From positions 1 through 21,894 of the forward strand of contig URVZ01000022.1 in assembly GCA_900551365.1 (NCBI GenBank): a stretch of DNA of 21,894 bases, given 5' to 3'. Of the stretch, positions 1 to 6,134 are shown piece after piece. The stretch is from an uncultured Collinsella sp. (GTDB taxonomy: Bacteria; Actinomycetota; Coriobacteriia; Coriobacteriales; Coriobacteriaceae). Every line of letters starts with the position of its first letter. The stretch's first letter is position 1. Below the pieces are notes generated by a model. That model saw only the letters and a program-made list of their open reading frames with translations, had not been told where the DNA came from and did not search any database. Both the position numbers and the translations under genes were made by a program.

Positions 1-551
1 ACCACGGTGCCGTTGCCCATGTTGTCTTCGATGGAGACGGCGCCGCCGGCGTTTTCCAGGTACTCCTGTACCATGGGAAACCCCGCCCCGGTTCCGCGGA
101 TATACCGCTTCATCTTGCTGTTTGCGCTGGTCACGCCAAAGTCGAAGGCGCGTTCCTTGTCATCGATGCCCGGCCCCTGATCGGCAAAGCGAATCGTGTC
201 TCCGCCGTCCAGGATCGAGATGATGGGCTCTGCAAAGTGGGCGTGGATAAAGTTTTCGACAATCTCGCGGATGACCATGAGCGAGATATGGCCGCCTTGT
301 TCTTTCATGCACTGGTAGACGGTGTTGGTCGTCTCTTCCAAATACGTGCGGACATCTTGCGGATCAATGACGACCACACGCGGTGTCGACAGCATGTCGT
401 CATAGACGGCGATGCGTGCGGCGTACATGGCTTTTGGCGCCTGCGTGGTCGTCTGCTCGCCTTCCTCACGCTCTTCGCGCACGCCGGTGATGTGCTCGTT
501 GTCGGGTGCCGGGTCTCCGGAATCGACCATGGTGTAAAAGTCGTCAGACAT
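1..551 (-). CDS. GHKL/HATPase_c-type ATP-binding protein, partial (C-terminus beyond the left edge)
   Basis: The reverse strand reads open from an ATG at 549-551 to the window edge, giving 183 codons. An in-frame TGA lies just upstream and no other start comes before it, so this start is well bounded, though its ribosome site is weak. Residues 1-40 are acidic and probably disordered. From about residue 85 it has the ATP-binding Bergerat fold: an N-box (REIVENFIHA, Asn100), a G1 box (DQGPGI, Asp124) and a G2 box (GTGAGFPMV, residues 153-161). Histidine kinases, anti-sigma kinases and GyrB/MutL proteins share this fold. No phosphoacceptor histidine or membrane segment is visible in the part present, so a serine-kinase/anti-sigma-like or orphan regulator is likelier than a classical sensor kinase. 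It diverges from rpmH across the presumed origin spacer. The partner and the rest of the protein are outside the window. Confidence 0.8.
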   Translation of the reverse strand, partial: MSDDFYTMVDSGDPAPDNEHITGVREEREEGEQTTTQAPKAMYAARIAVYDDMLSTPRVVVIDPQDVRTYLEETTNTVYQCMKEQGGHISLMVIREIVENFIHAHFAEPIISILDGGDTIRFADQGPGIDDKERAFDFGVTSANSKMKRYIRGTGAGFPMVQEYLENAGGAVSIEDNMGNGTV

Positions 552-794
552 GCCGCTCGCAATCTTTCAAAAGGTTTCGAACAAATAGTAGCTCACCGTG
601 CAACGTTTCTCATCTTTCGACAACTTTTCAAAACTTGTTGAAAACTTTGGAAAACGGGCGAAAAGTTCTCAACATTGCCAACATGACCTGTTGAAAACTC
701 GATGAAATATCGTGAAAGGTTGCCATGAGGCGCAAATTTCGGTTGTGCTTATGGGGGAACCGTGTGAACTGCGCAACCTTTTACCTTTGATTTC
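552..794. other. AT-rich origin-side intergenic spacer with TGTTGAAAA repeats
   Basis: I see no gene in the stretch between the divergent ATPase and rpmH genes. It is clearly richer in A+T than its surroundings. The 9-mer TGTTGAAAA occurs exactly at 636-644 and 689-697. A one-mismatch copy in the other orientation, TTCTCAACA, is at 666-674. TTTTCAA (625-631) and TTGAAAA (638-644) form a short inverted repeat. The reverse complement TTTTCAACA differs from the general DnaA box TTATCCACA at two positions, so these may be lineage-specific DnaA boxes of an origin next to rpmH. That reading is an inference. They could instead be operator sites for either flanking gene. Confidence 0.4.
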
Positions 795-824
795 TTGACA
801 TTTGAACATTGATTTCCCTACAAT
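795..824 (+). promoter_or_regulatory. Sigma-70-type promoter of the rpmH operon
   Basis: TTGACA at 795-800 is a perfect -35 box and TACAAT at 819-824 a near-consensus -10 box, 18 bp apart. Transcription would start around 831, leaving a leader of about 65 nt before rpmH. This is the best promoter match I see in the window, as expected for a ribosomal protein operon. Confidence 0.75.
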
Positions 825-896
825 CTTCAAGCTCACGTGTCTATATCTGCGTCCGCGTCCCCGCGGACACTCGAAATGCAGCAGGAGGAACTTAAG

Positions 897-1031
897 ATGA
901 AGCGTACGTATCAGCCTAATAAGCGTAAGCGTGCCAAGACCCATGGCTTCCGTGCCCGTATGGCTACTAAGGGTGGTCGTGCCGTGCTCGCCCGTCGTCG
1001 CGCCAAGGGCCGCAAGCGTCTCACTGTCTAG
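897..1031 (+). CDS. rpmH: 50S ribosomal protein L34
   Basis: This encodes the 44-residue large-subunit ribosomal protein bL34, which binds 23S rRNA. The protein starts MKRTYQPNKRKR, has the conserved segment THGFRARM, and ends in a stretch dense in Arg and Lys, all typical of L34. Length is normal for the family. The frame stays open upstream to 837, but the start is fixed at 897 by a perfect AGGAGG at 883-888, 8 nt before the ATG, and by the family N-terminus. It is the first gene of the rpmH-rnpA-yidD-yidC-khpB operon, driven by the promoter at 795-824. Gene choice and order are the usual origin-flanking arrangement. Confidence 0.97.
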   Translation: MKRTYQPNKRKRAKTHGFRARMATKGGRAVLARRRAKGRKRLTV

Positions 1032-1051
1032 CAGCGATACACACATCTCGC

Positions 1052-1390
1052 ATGAAGACTATTAAGTCTCGGCAAGATTTCGAGCATGTGTTCAGTCAGG
1101 GGCGTCGTTTCAATCACCCTCTGATTCGAATGACCATATGTGAATCGGTTGGCGAAGGCGACTCCGGAAGGGTCGCCTTCGTTGGTGCTAAGCGACTCGG
1201 TTGTGCCGTCGTGCGCAACCGATCTAAGCGTGTGATGCGCGAGGCCGCCCGCAGCTGCGGATTTCCCGTTGCGGGTTATGACATCATCTTGTTTGCAACT
1301 CCCAAGACGAGGGTTTCCTCGCCGCAGGAGATGGACAAGGCGTTGCGTTCGCTTATGAAGCGCGCCGGCGTTGCCGGGGAGGAGCGATGA
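1052..1390 (+). CDS. rnpA: Ribonuclease P protein component
   Basis: This is the protein subunit of RNase P, which helps the catalytic RNA remove 5' leaders from pre-tRNAs. The 112-residue product has the family signature RNRSKRVMREAAR (the RNR motif that contacts RNA and metal) and the usual N-terminal pattern IKSRQDFEHVFSQGRRF. It follows rpmH by 20 bp. Its TGA stop overlaps the next ATG (ATGA at 1387-1390), so it should be translationally coupled to yidD. I see no strong ribosome site before its own start. Only the tail of rpmH lies there, so coupling to rpmH may also help. Confidence 0.95.
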   Translation: MKTIKSRQDFEHVFSQGRRFNHPLIRMTICESVGEGDSGRVAFVGAKRLGCAVVRNRSKRVMREAARSCGFPVAGYDIILFATPKTRVSSPQEMDKALRSLMKRAGVAGEER

Positions 1391-1611
1391 GCAATCACGT
1401 TTTGCGACGTGTTGCCATCGCTCCTATTCGCATATATCAACAGGTTATTTCGCCCTTATTGCCTGACGCCTGCATTTATTACCCAACGTGCTCGCAATAC
1501 GCCATCCAGGCGATTGAGAAGCACGGTGTTTTGAGAGGCTGCTGGCTTGCCGTGAGGCGCATCGCTCGTTGCAATCCCCTGCACGTCGGCGGTTATGACC
1601 CTGTGCCCTAG
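1387..1611 (+). CDS. yidD: Membrane protein insertion efficiency factor YidD
   Basis: This encodes the 74-residue YidD (haemolysin-related small protein), a peripheral inner-membrane protein that supports YidC-dependent insertion. Family hallmarks are IRIYQQVISPLL near the N-terminus, the Cys-containing core YYPTCSQYAIQAIEKHG and the C-terminal RCNPLHVGGYDPVP. The start overlaps the rnpA stop by 4 bp. Length and motif order are normal. Its position between rnpA and yidC is strongly conserved in bacteria. Confidence 0.95.
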   Translation: MSNHVLRRVAIAPIRIYQQVISPLLPDACIYYPTCSQYAIQAIEKHGVLRGCWLAVRRIARCNPLHVGGYDPVP

Positions 1612-1640
1612 CGGGCACTCGCTATCGGAGGAAAACTTAC

Positions 1641-2411
1641 ATGTGGGATTGGATCGTTAACATCCTTTTCGAGCTGCTCAAGCTCATCCAGACCTTTGCG
1701 GTCGACTGGGGCCTGTCCATCATCATCCTGGTGGTCATCATCCGTCTGCTGCTGACGCCGCTCATGCTCAAGTCGACCAAGTCGACGGCTCGCATGCAGG
1801 TGCTGCAGCCCAAGATGCTCGAGATCCAGGAGCGCTATGCCGACGATCCCCAGCGTCAGGCCGAGGAGATGCAGAAGTTCTACAGCGAGAACAAGTTCAA
1901 CCCCATGGCTGGCTGTCTGCCGCTGCTGATCCAGATGCCTATCCTGTTCGCCCTGTTCACGTTGCTGCGCAATCTGCCGCAGTACTTTGACGAGGGCACG
2001 TTCTCGTTCTTCAACATCCTGCCCGACCTGACCACCACGCCGAGTGCTTCCTTTGCCGATGGCTTTATGGTTGCACTGCCTGCGCTGGTTTGCCTGATCC
2101 TGTTCGCCGTCCTGACCCTGATTCCGCAGCTCTATATGTCGCGCAACCAGACCGGCCAGCAGGCTCAGAGCATGCGTATGATGGCCGTTGTCATGACGGT
2201 CATGATGCTTTGGATGGGCTGGAGCCTTCCCGTTGGTGTTCTGCTGTACTACGACGTCTCGTCTGCTTGGCAGGTTATCCAGCAGATTTTTGTGACGCAG
2301 AAGGTCATCGACAAGGCGAAGGCCGATGAGGAGGAGCGTCTTAAGAACGCTCCGCTGCAGGTTGAGGTCACTCGTCGAGAGAAGAAGCCGCGTCCGCACA
2401 AGAAGAAGTAG
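1641..2411 (+). CDS. yidC: Membrane protein insertase YidC/OxaI
   Basis: YidC inserts and folds membrane proteins, alone or with SecYEG. The 256-residue product is the short Gram-positive form without the large periplasmic domain. It has a hydrophobic N-terminus, the first core helix with a conserved Arg in the groove (Arg35 in VVIIRLLLTP), the charged cytoplasmic hairpin (about 50-85), the segment NPMAGCLPLLIQMPILFALF, and further helices at about 145-163 and 183-205. The C-terminus is very basic (REKKPRPHKKK), which fits ribosome contact. I see no lipobox, unlike Bacillus SpoIIIJ. A GGAGG at 1627-1631 precedes the ATG. Confidence 0.95.
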   Translation: MWDWIVNILFELLKLIQTFAVDWGLSIIILVVIIRLLLTPLMLKSTKSTARMQVLQPKMLEIQERYADDPQRQAEEMQKFYSENKFNPMAGCLPLLIQMPILFALFTLLRNLPQYFDEGTFSFFNILPDLTTTPSASFADGFMVALPALVCLILFAVLTLIPQLYMSRNQTGQQAQSMRMMAVVMTVMMLWMGWSLPVGVLLYYDVSSAWQVIQQIFVTQKVIDKAKADEEERLKNAPLQVEVTRREKKPRPHKKK

Positions 2412-2428
2412 TGGGATATCAATCTTAT

Positions 2429-2440
2429 TTAGGTACCTAA
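2429..2440. repeat. 12-bp perfect palindrome TTAGGTACCTAA, copy 1
   Basis: TTAGGTACCTAA is self-complementary over all 12 bases. It lies in the 44-bp gap between yidC and khpB, ending 5 bp before the khpB ribosome site. The same 12 bases, plus the following C, recur at 5933-5944. With no loop it is more plausible as a dimeric protein-binding site than as an RNA hairpin. Function unknown. Confidence 0.6.
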
Positions 2441-2455
2441 CTTTTGGAGTACGTT

Positions 2456-3025
2456 ATGTCTGAAGAGATCATCGAGGATATGCTTGAGGAGGTTGCCCCG
2501 CAGGTCGCGGGCGATTATCCCGAGATTGCACAGCGCTACAAGGCTGGTGAAGAGCTGACCGATGAGGAGCTCGACACCATTGCCGATGTTGCGATTTCCA
2601 TCCTGCGTTCCATCCTTTCGCACTTCGATGCCGCCAACTCTCCTATCGATGAGTATGAGGGCGACGAGGGTGAGCTGATTTTGGATGTAACGGCTCCCGA
2701 CCTTGCTGTTCTCATTGGCCGTCATGGTCGCACTCTTGATGCTCTTCAGGTTATGTTCTCTTTGCTGGTGAGCCGCAAGCTCGGCTTTAGGTATCCGGTT
2801 GTAGTGGACGTCGAGGGATACAAGAGTCGCCGTCAGGATAAGGTCGCCTCCATGGCTCAGTCTGCTGCCGAGCGTGCCATCCGCACTCATAAGAGTGTTT
2901 CGCTTCCGCCCATGAATGCCTACGAGCGCCGACTGGTTCACATTGCACTTCGTGGCAACGATGCAGTCGATACTCATTCTGAGGGTTCTGACCCTGATCG
3001 CCATGTGGTGATTGTTGCTCGATAA
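2456..3025 (+). CDS. khpB: RNA-binding protein KhpB (Jag/EloR family), KH and R3H domains
   Basis: KhpB/Jag is an RNA-binding regulator linked to cell elongation, usually encoded next to yidC. The ATG at 2456 follows GGAG (2446-2449) by 6 nt. A TTG at 2444 is also in frame, but it overlaps the ribosome site and is less likely. The 189-residue protein starts with an acidic segment (1-40), then has a KH domain with the loop GRHG at 88-91 where GKxG is usual. It ends in an R3H domain containing ERRLVH and the segment TDAVDTHSEG-like (NDAVDTHSEG). I do not recognise the Jag_N domain found at the start of many homologues. It is the last gene before the terminator at 3044-3075. Confidence 0.9.
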   Translation: MSEEIIEDMLEEVAPQVAGDYPEIAQRYKAGEELTDEELDTIADVAISILRSILSHFDAANSPIDEYEGDEGELILDVTAPDLAVLIGRHGRTLDALQVMFSLLVSRKLGFRYPVVVDVEGYKSRRQDKVASMAQSAAERAIRTHKSVSLPPMNAYERRLVHIALRGNDAVDTHSEGSDPDRHVVIVAR

Positions 3026-3043
3026 TCTACTCGAGCTTATGCT

Positions 3044-3075
3044 AAGGGGACGTGGTTTCCACGTCCCCTTTTTTT
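3044..3075 (+). terminator. Intrinsic terminator of the rpmH-khpB operon
   Basis: AAGGGGACGTGG (3044-3055) pairs perfectly with CCACGTCCCCTT (3059-3070) across a 3-nt loop, followed by five more T residues. It lies 18 bp after the khpB stop. It also argues against the TTG at 3074 as the rsmG start, because that codon overlaps the T-run. Confidence 0.93.
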
Positions 3076-3121
3076 GTCAAAAGTTCTCGATACACTGATT
3101 TTTGTCAGAAAGGAGCTTTCG

Positions 3122-3859
3122 TTGTTAGTACTTACTGATCAGCAGGCTGACGAGATGTTGAGTCGTCTAACTTCCTATTGCAAAGAGTATTCCTTGAGCG
3201 TAACTGATGTTGAGCTGAGGAAATGTATTCAGCATTTGGATTTGGTTCTAGAAACAAATAAGACAACCAATCTCACCCGTATTCTTAACGTAGAAGATGC
3301 TGCAGTACTTCATATCCTCGACTCACTTGTTTTGCTCCCCTATATCAACAAGGCTCCTGAGGGAGCTTTGCTCGATATGGGAACAGGTGCGGGCTTCCCT
3401 GGTATTCCATTAACTATAACCACGCATCGTAAAGCTACTTATATTGACTCTGTTGGCAAGAAGGTTGATGCGGTTAATTCCTTTGTCCATGCTCTTGGAT
3501 TGAAACATGCTCATGCGGTTCATGATCGTCTTGAAGAATATGCTCGAAGCCATAAGAAGCAGTTCTCTGTTGTAACCGCCCGCGCACTGGCCCCTCTACC
3601 GATTCTTGTTGAGTATGCGGTTCCGTATCTGAAGGATGGAGGGCTATTTGTTATAACCAAGGGCAATCCTTCGGATGAGGAGCTTGCTACCGGCATGTCA
3701 GCAGCTAAGATTTGCGGCTTCACTTTGCTTCTGAATGACGCAATTGATTTGCCTGAAGGCTTGGGTCATAGGGAGTTCATTGTTCTTAAGAAGAGTCATC
3801 CAGCATCTGTCTCATTGCCTCGTGCAAATGGCGTGGCAAAGAAGAATCCGCTTGCCTAG
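3122..3859 (+). CDS. rsmG: 16S rRNA (guanine-N7) methyltransferase RsmG (GidB)
   Basis: RsmG uses S-adenosylmethionine to methylate G527 (E. coli numbering) of 16S rRNA; loss gives low-level streptomycin resistance in many bacteria. The SAM-binding loop LLDMGTGAGFPGIPL is clear. Other family segments are NLTRI, HILDSL and VTARALAPLPILVEY. I choose the TTG at 3122, which follows AGGAG (3111-3115) by 6 nt and gives 245 residues. The longer frame from TTG 3074 would begin inside the upstream terminator. Codon use is more A+T-rich than in yidC or ddl. The last 20 residues are basic and not conserved in the family. Three parS sites follow directly. Confidence 0.93.
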   Translation: MLVLTDQQADEMLSRLTSYCKEYSLSVTDVELRKCIQHLDLVLETNKTTNLTRILNVEDAAVLHILDSLVLLPYINKAPEGALLDMGTGAGFPGIPLTITTHRKATYIDSVGKKVDAVNSFVHALGLKHAHAVHDRLEEYARSHKKQFSVVTARALAPLPILVEYAVPYLKDGGLFVITKGNPSDEELATGMSAAKICGFTLLLNDAIDLPEGLGHREFIVLKKSHPASVSLPRANGVAKKNPLA

Positions 3860-3860
3860 A

Positions 3861-3876
3861 TGTTTCACGTGAAACA
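3861..3876. promoter_or_regulatory. parS: parS centromere site 1 (perfect)
   Basis: TGTTTCACGTGAAACA matches the universal chromosomal parS palindrome exactly. It begins 1 bp after the rsmG stop. ParB dimers load here, clamp DNA in a CTP-dependent way and spread. Confidence 0.97.
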
Positions 3877-3899
3877 TAATGGATACTAACAACTTGCAG

Positions 3900-3915
3900 T
3901 GTTTCACGTGAAACA
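3900..3915. promoter_or_regulatory. parS: parS centromere site 2 (perfect)
   Basis: This is a second exact TGTTTCACGTGAAACA, starting 39 bp after the start of site 1. The 23-bp spacers on its two sides are unrelated to each other. Confidence 0.97.
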
Positions 3916-3938
3916 TGGCGGTTGATATCGAATCGGAA

Positions 3939-3954
3939 TGTTTCACGTGAAACA
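3939..3954. promoter_or_regulatory. parS: parS centromere site 3 (perfect)
   Basis: This third exact TGTTTCACGTGAAACA starts again 39 bp after the previous one, and 40 bp before the parA start codon. ParB bound here would cover the region where the parA promoter should lie, so autoregulation is plausible. Confidence 0.97.
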
Positions 3955-3993
3955 TCCTCCGTTTGACAGCTTTAATACACACCAGGAGGGACC

Positions 3994-4794
3994 GTGGGAT
4001 TTCGCGACGTTAAGCGTTCTAAGAGCGCAAAAGACACGCGTATCATTGCAATCATCAATCAAAAAGGCGGCGTCGGTAAGTCAACGACAGCTGTAAATCT
4101 TGCAGCAGCACTTGGTGAGCAGGGTCGTAAGACACTGATTGTCGATTTTGATCCACAGGGAAACAGCACCAGTGGATTTGGAATTGAAAAAGAAGACCTT
4201 GATCACTGCATCTATGATGCATTGTTGAATGATGTGCCGGCAGAATCGCTTGTTCTTGATACAAATTGCAAAAAGGTATTTGTAATTCCGGCAACAATTC
4301 AGCTTGCAGGCGCAGAAATTGAGCTCGTAAGCGCAATTGCTCGTGAAACCCGCCTCAAAGATTTGCTTGAGCCGATTCAGGACGAGTTCGATTTCATTTT
4401 CATTGACTGTCCTCCTTCGCTCGGCCTGCTTACTATCAACGCCTTGACAGCAGCAGACAGCGTTTTGATTCCGATCCAGTGCGAATATTATGCACTCGAG
4501 GGTGTTACAAAGCTGCTTGAGTCAATGAAGATGGTCAAATCACGTCTGAACAAGGGCTTAGACACCTATGGAGTGCTTATGACCATGTATGACTCGCGTA
4601 CTTCACTATCGAATCAGGTTGTTGAGGAGGTTCAATCGTACTTTGGTGATAAGGCGTTTAAGACGCTAATCCCCCGTACGGTTAAAATCTCCGAAGCTCC
4701 GTCTTTTGGAGAACCGGTAATTACCTATGCACCTCAAAATAAGGGTGCAAAAGCATATATGAACCTTGCAAAAGAGGTGATCAAGCGTGCCTAG
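3994..4794 (+). CDS. parA: Chromosome-partitioning ATPase ParA (Soj)
   Basis: ParA is a Walker-type ATPase that binds DNA non-specifically as an ATP dimer and moves or positions ParB-parS complexes. The 266-residue product has the deviant Walker A motif KGGVGKST (residues 24-31, with signature Lys24), the A' motif LIVDFDPQGN, Walker B FIFIDCPPSLG and the C-terminal IPRTVKISEAPSFGEPV. The start is GTG 3994, preceded by AGGAGGG (3984-3990). The N-terminal 15 residues before the first strand are basic. It lies just after the three parS sites and overlaps parB by 8 bp. Confidence 0.96.
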   Translation: MGFRDVKRSKSAKDTRIIAIINQKGGVGKSTTAVNLAAALGEQGRKTLIVDFDPQGNSTSGFGIEKEDLDHCIYDALLNDVPAESLVLDTNCKKVFVIPATIQLAGAEIELVSAIARETRLKDLLEPIQDEFDFIFIDCPPSLGLLTINALTAADSVLIPIQCEYYALEGVTKLLESMKMVKSRLNKGLDTYGVLMTMYDSRTSLSNQVVEEVQSYFGDKAFKTLIPRTVKISEAPSFGEPVITYAPQNKGAKAYMNLAKEVIKRA

Positions 4795-5692
4795 TGTAAA
4801 GAAACGTGGCGGATTGGGACGTGGACTCAATGCTTTGGTCTCAGAGGCCGAGTATGAGACCGGCGGTTCGGCTGCATCGGCTTCAAATGCCGCATCTGAA
4901 ACAAAACTACCTATTGAGGATATCGTTCCCAACCCTAATCAGCCGCGAATTCACTTTAACGAAACTGAACTTCGCGAGTTGAGCGAGTCAATCCAAGAAC
5001 ATGGCGTTTTGCAGCCGCTTTTGGTTCGCAAGCATGGAAACGGCTATGAGATCATCGCTGGTGAGCGTCGTTACCAGGCGTCAAAGCTTGCTGGCCTTGA
5101 AGAATTGCCAGTCATCATTAAAGAGGTAAATGATGAAGAGATGCTGGCTCTAGCTCTTATCGAAAACCTTCAGCGTTCTGATCTGAATCCCGTCGAAGAG
5201 GCTAAGGGCTATCGCCAACTCATTGATGCCAGCGGGATGACCCAGGAGGCATTGTCGAAGGCAGTAAGCAAGTCACGCTCTGCAATTACAAACTCGCTGC
5301 GTCTTCTCGATCTCCCCGAAGTAGTTCAGCAGATGATTTTTGAGGGCAAACTTACTGCTGGTCATGCACGTGCGATTCTTGCAGTTCCCTATGAGGATGC
5401 GCGTATTCGACTTGCAGAGAAAGTTGTTACAGAGGGCCTTTCCGTAAGAGCGACAGAAAATCTTGCTCCGTTGTTTTCTGCCGGAGAAACACCTAAGACG
5501 CCGAGGCCTGCAACGCCTCAGTCTTTTAAAAAGGCTGCCCGCGTGCTTCGTCAGGTTTTTAATACCAACGTGCGTGTGAAGAGCTCGCGTGGAAAGAATA
5601 AGATTGAGATTGAGTTTAAAGACGAGGAAGAGCTCTCTCGTATTCTTGGCGAAATGATTCAGTTTGATCAAGGAGGCCAAGATGAGGAATAA
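4787..5692 (+). CDS. parB: Chromosome-partitioning protein ParB (Spo0J), parS-binding CTPase
   Basis: ParB binds parS, hydrolyses CTP to open and close a DNA clamp, and stimulates ParA. The 301-residue product begins with a basic ParA-contact peptide (KKRGGLGRGLNAL), then a variable acidic linker (about 20-40). Its N-terminal CTPase domain includes NPNQPR, AGERRYQASK (GERR at 92-95) and ENLQRSDLNPVEEA (126-139). A helix-turn-helix follows (MTQEALSKAVSKSRSAITNS), and a C-terminal dimerisation domain. The GTG start at 4787 lies inside the end of parA with GAGGTG 7 nt upstream. The gene overlaps the next small ORF by 11 bp, implying a parA-parB-small-gene operon. Confidence 0.96.
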   Translation: MPSVKKRGGLGRGLNALVSEAEYETGGSAASASNAASETKLPIEDIVPNPNQPRIHFNETELRELSESIQEHGVLQPLLVRKHGNGYEIIAGERRYQASKLAGLEELPVIIKEVNDEEMLALALIENLQRSDLNPVEEAKGYRQLIDASGMTQEALSKAVSKSRSAITNSLRLLDLPEVVQQMIFEGKLTAGHARAILAVPYEDARIRLAEKVVTEGLSVRATENLAPLFSAGETPKTPRPATPQSFKKAARVLRQVFNTNVRVKSSRGKNKIEIEFKDEEELSRILGEMIQFDQGGQDEE

Positions 5693-5936
5693 GATTTTAA
5701 CAGCGATTGCATTGGTGACGACTGTCGCGGCTGGTGCCTTTGCTGGCTATAGGATCGCGACAGACGATGAACTTCGAGGTCGTTTGCTTCGTAGCGCGCA
5801 AGATATCGTCGATACTTCCAAAAAGAAAATGGATGTTATGACAGAAGATGTTGCCATGCGTACTGCTCAGGTAACGAAGAATCCCAAGATTAATCAAGGT
5901 TGGGTCAGCAACCAATGGGAAAATGTAGGCTATTAG
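5682..5936 (+). CDS. Small membrane-anchored protein in the parAB operon (function unknown)
   Basis: I do not recognise a family. I choose the ATG at 5682, which has a perfect AGGAGG at 5671-5676 inside the end of parB; an in-frame ATG at 5664 lacks this. The 84-residue product has a short basic start (MRNK), one hydrophobic stretch (about residues 5-24, ILTAIALVTTVAAGAFAGYR) that would anchor it in the membrane, then a charged tail of about 60 residues, probably helical to residue 65. This layout loosely recalls YtxH-like small proteins, but I cannot assign it. Overlap with parB and the terminator just downstream show that it belongs to the segregation operon. Its stop codon lies inside the second TTAGGTACCTAA palindrome. 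Confidence 0.8.
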   Translation: MRNKILTAIALVTTVAAGAFAGYRIATDDELRGRLLRSAQDIVDTSKKKMDVMTEDVAMRTAQVTKNPKINQGWVSNQWENVGY

Positions 5937-5944
5937 GTACCTAA
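5933..5944. repeat. 12-bp perfect palindrome TTAGGTACCTAA, copy 2
   Basis: This is identical to 2429-2440, including a shared C on the right. It overlaps the TAG stop (5934-5936) of the small gene after parB and sits 20 bp before the terminator stem. Confidence 0.6.
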
Positions 5945-5964
5945 CAATTACTCAGCATATTTTG

Positions 5965-6007
5965 AGGGGTCCTTGTCTGATTCATGAGACAAGGACCCCT
6001 TATTTTG
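5965..6007 (+). terminator. Intrinsic terminator of the parA-parB operon
   Basis: A 14-bp perfect stem, AGGGGTCCTTGTCT (5965-5978) with AGACAAGGACCCCT (5987-6000), has an 8-nt loop and is followed by TATTTT. The T-rich side is on the plus strand, matching the upstream operon. Confidence 0.9.
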
Positions 6008-6060
6008 GCCGTAAAAATGGGACAGGTAGCAGCTGAATCAAAATTAAGGTCAATAAATGA

Positions 6061-6097
6061 AACGACCCCGGTTGCATATTCTGTAACCGGGGTCGTT
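6061..6097 (-). terminator. Intrinsic terminator of rlmN
   Basis: AACGACCCCGGTT (6061-6073) pairs perfectly with AACCGGGGTCGTT (6085-6097) over an 11-nt loop. Read on the minus strand, the stem is followed by TTTCATTTATT, so it ends transcription from rlmN 38 bp past that gene's stop. It sits back to back with the parAB terminator. Confidence 0.85.
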
Positions 6098-6100
6098 CGA

Positions 6101-6116
6101 TGTTTCACATGAAACG
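6101..6116. promoter_or_regulatory. Near-consensus parS-like site
   Basis: TGTTTCACATGAAACG differs from parS at two of 16 positions: G to A at base 9 and A to G at base 16. It lies between the rlmN stop and the rlmN terminator, about 2.15 kb from the perfect trio. Secondary, weaker parS sites near origins are known in other bacteria. Whether ParB binds this one is inference. Confidence 0.55.
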
Positions 6117-6134
6117 TTTTGGGATGCGACTCCC

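Noticed and set aside
1608..2399. 263-codon minus-strand frame opposite yidC
   Set aside because: It is a His/Gln/Arg-rich shadow of the yidC helices, with no start signal.
3074..3121. Earlier TTG start of rsmG
   Set aside because: It overlaps the T-run of the upstream terminator, while TTG 3122 has AGGAG 6 nt upstream.
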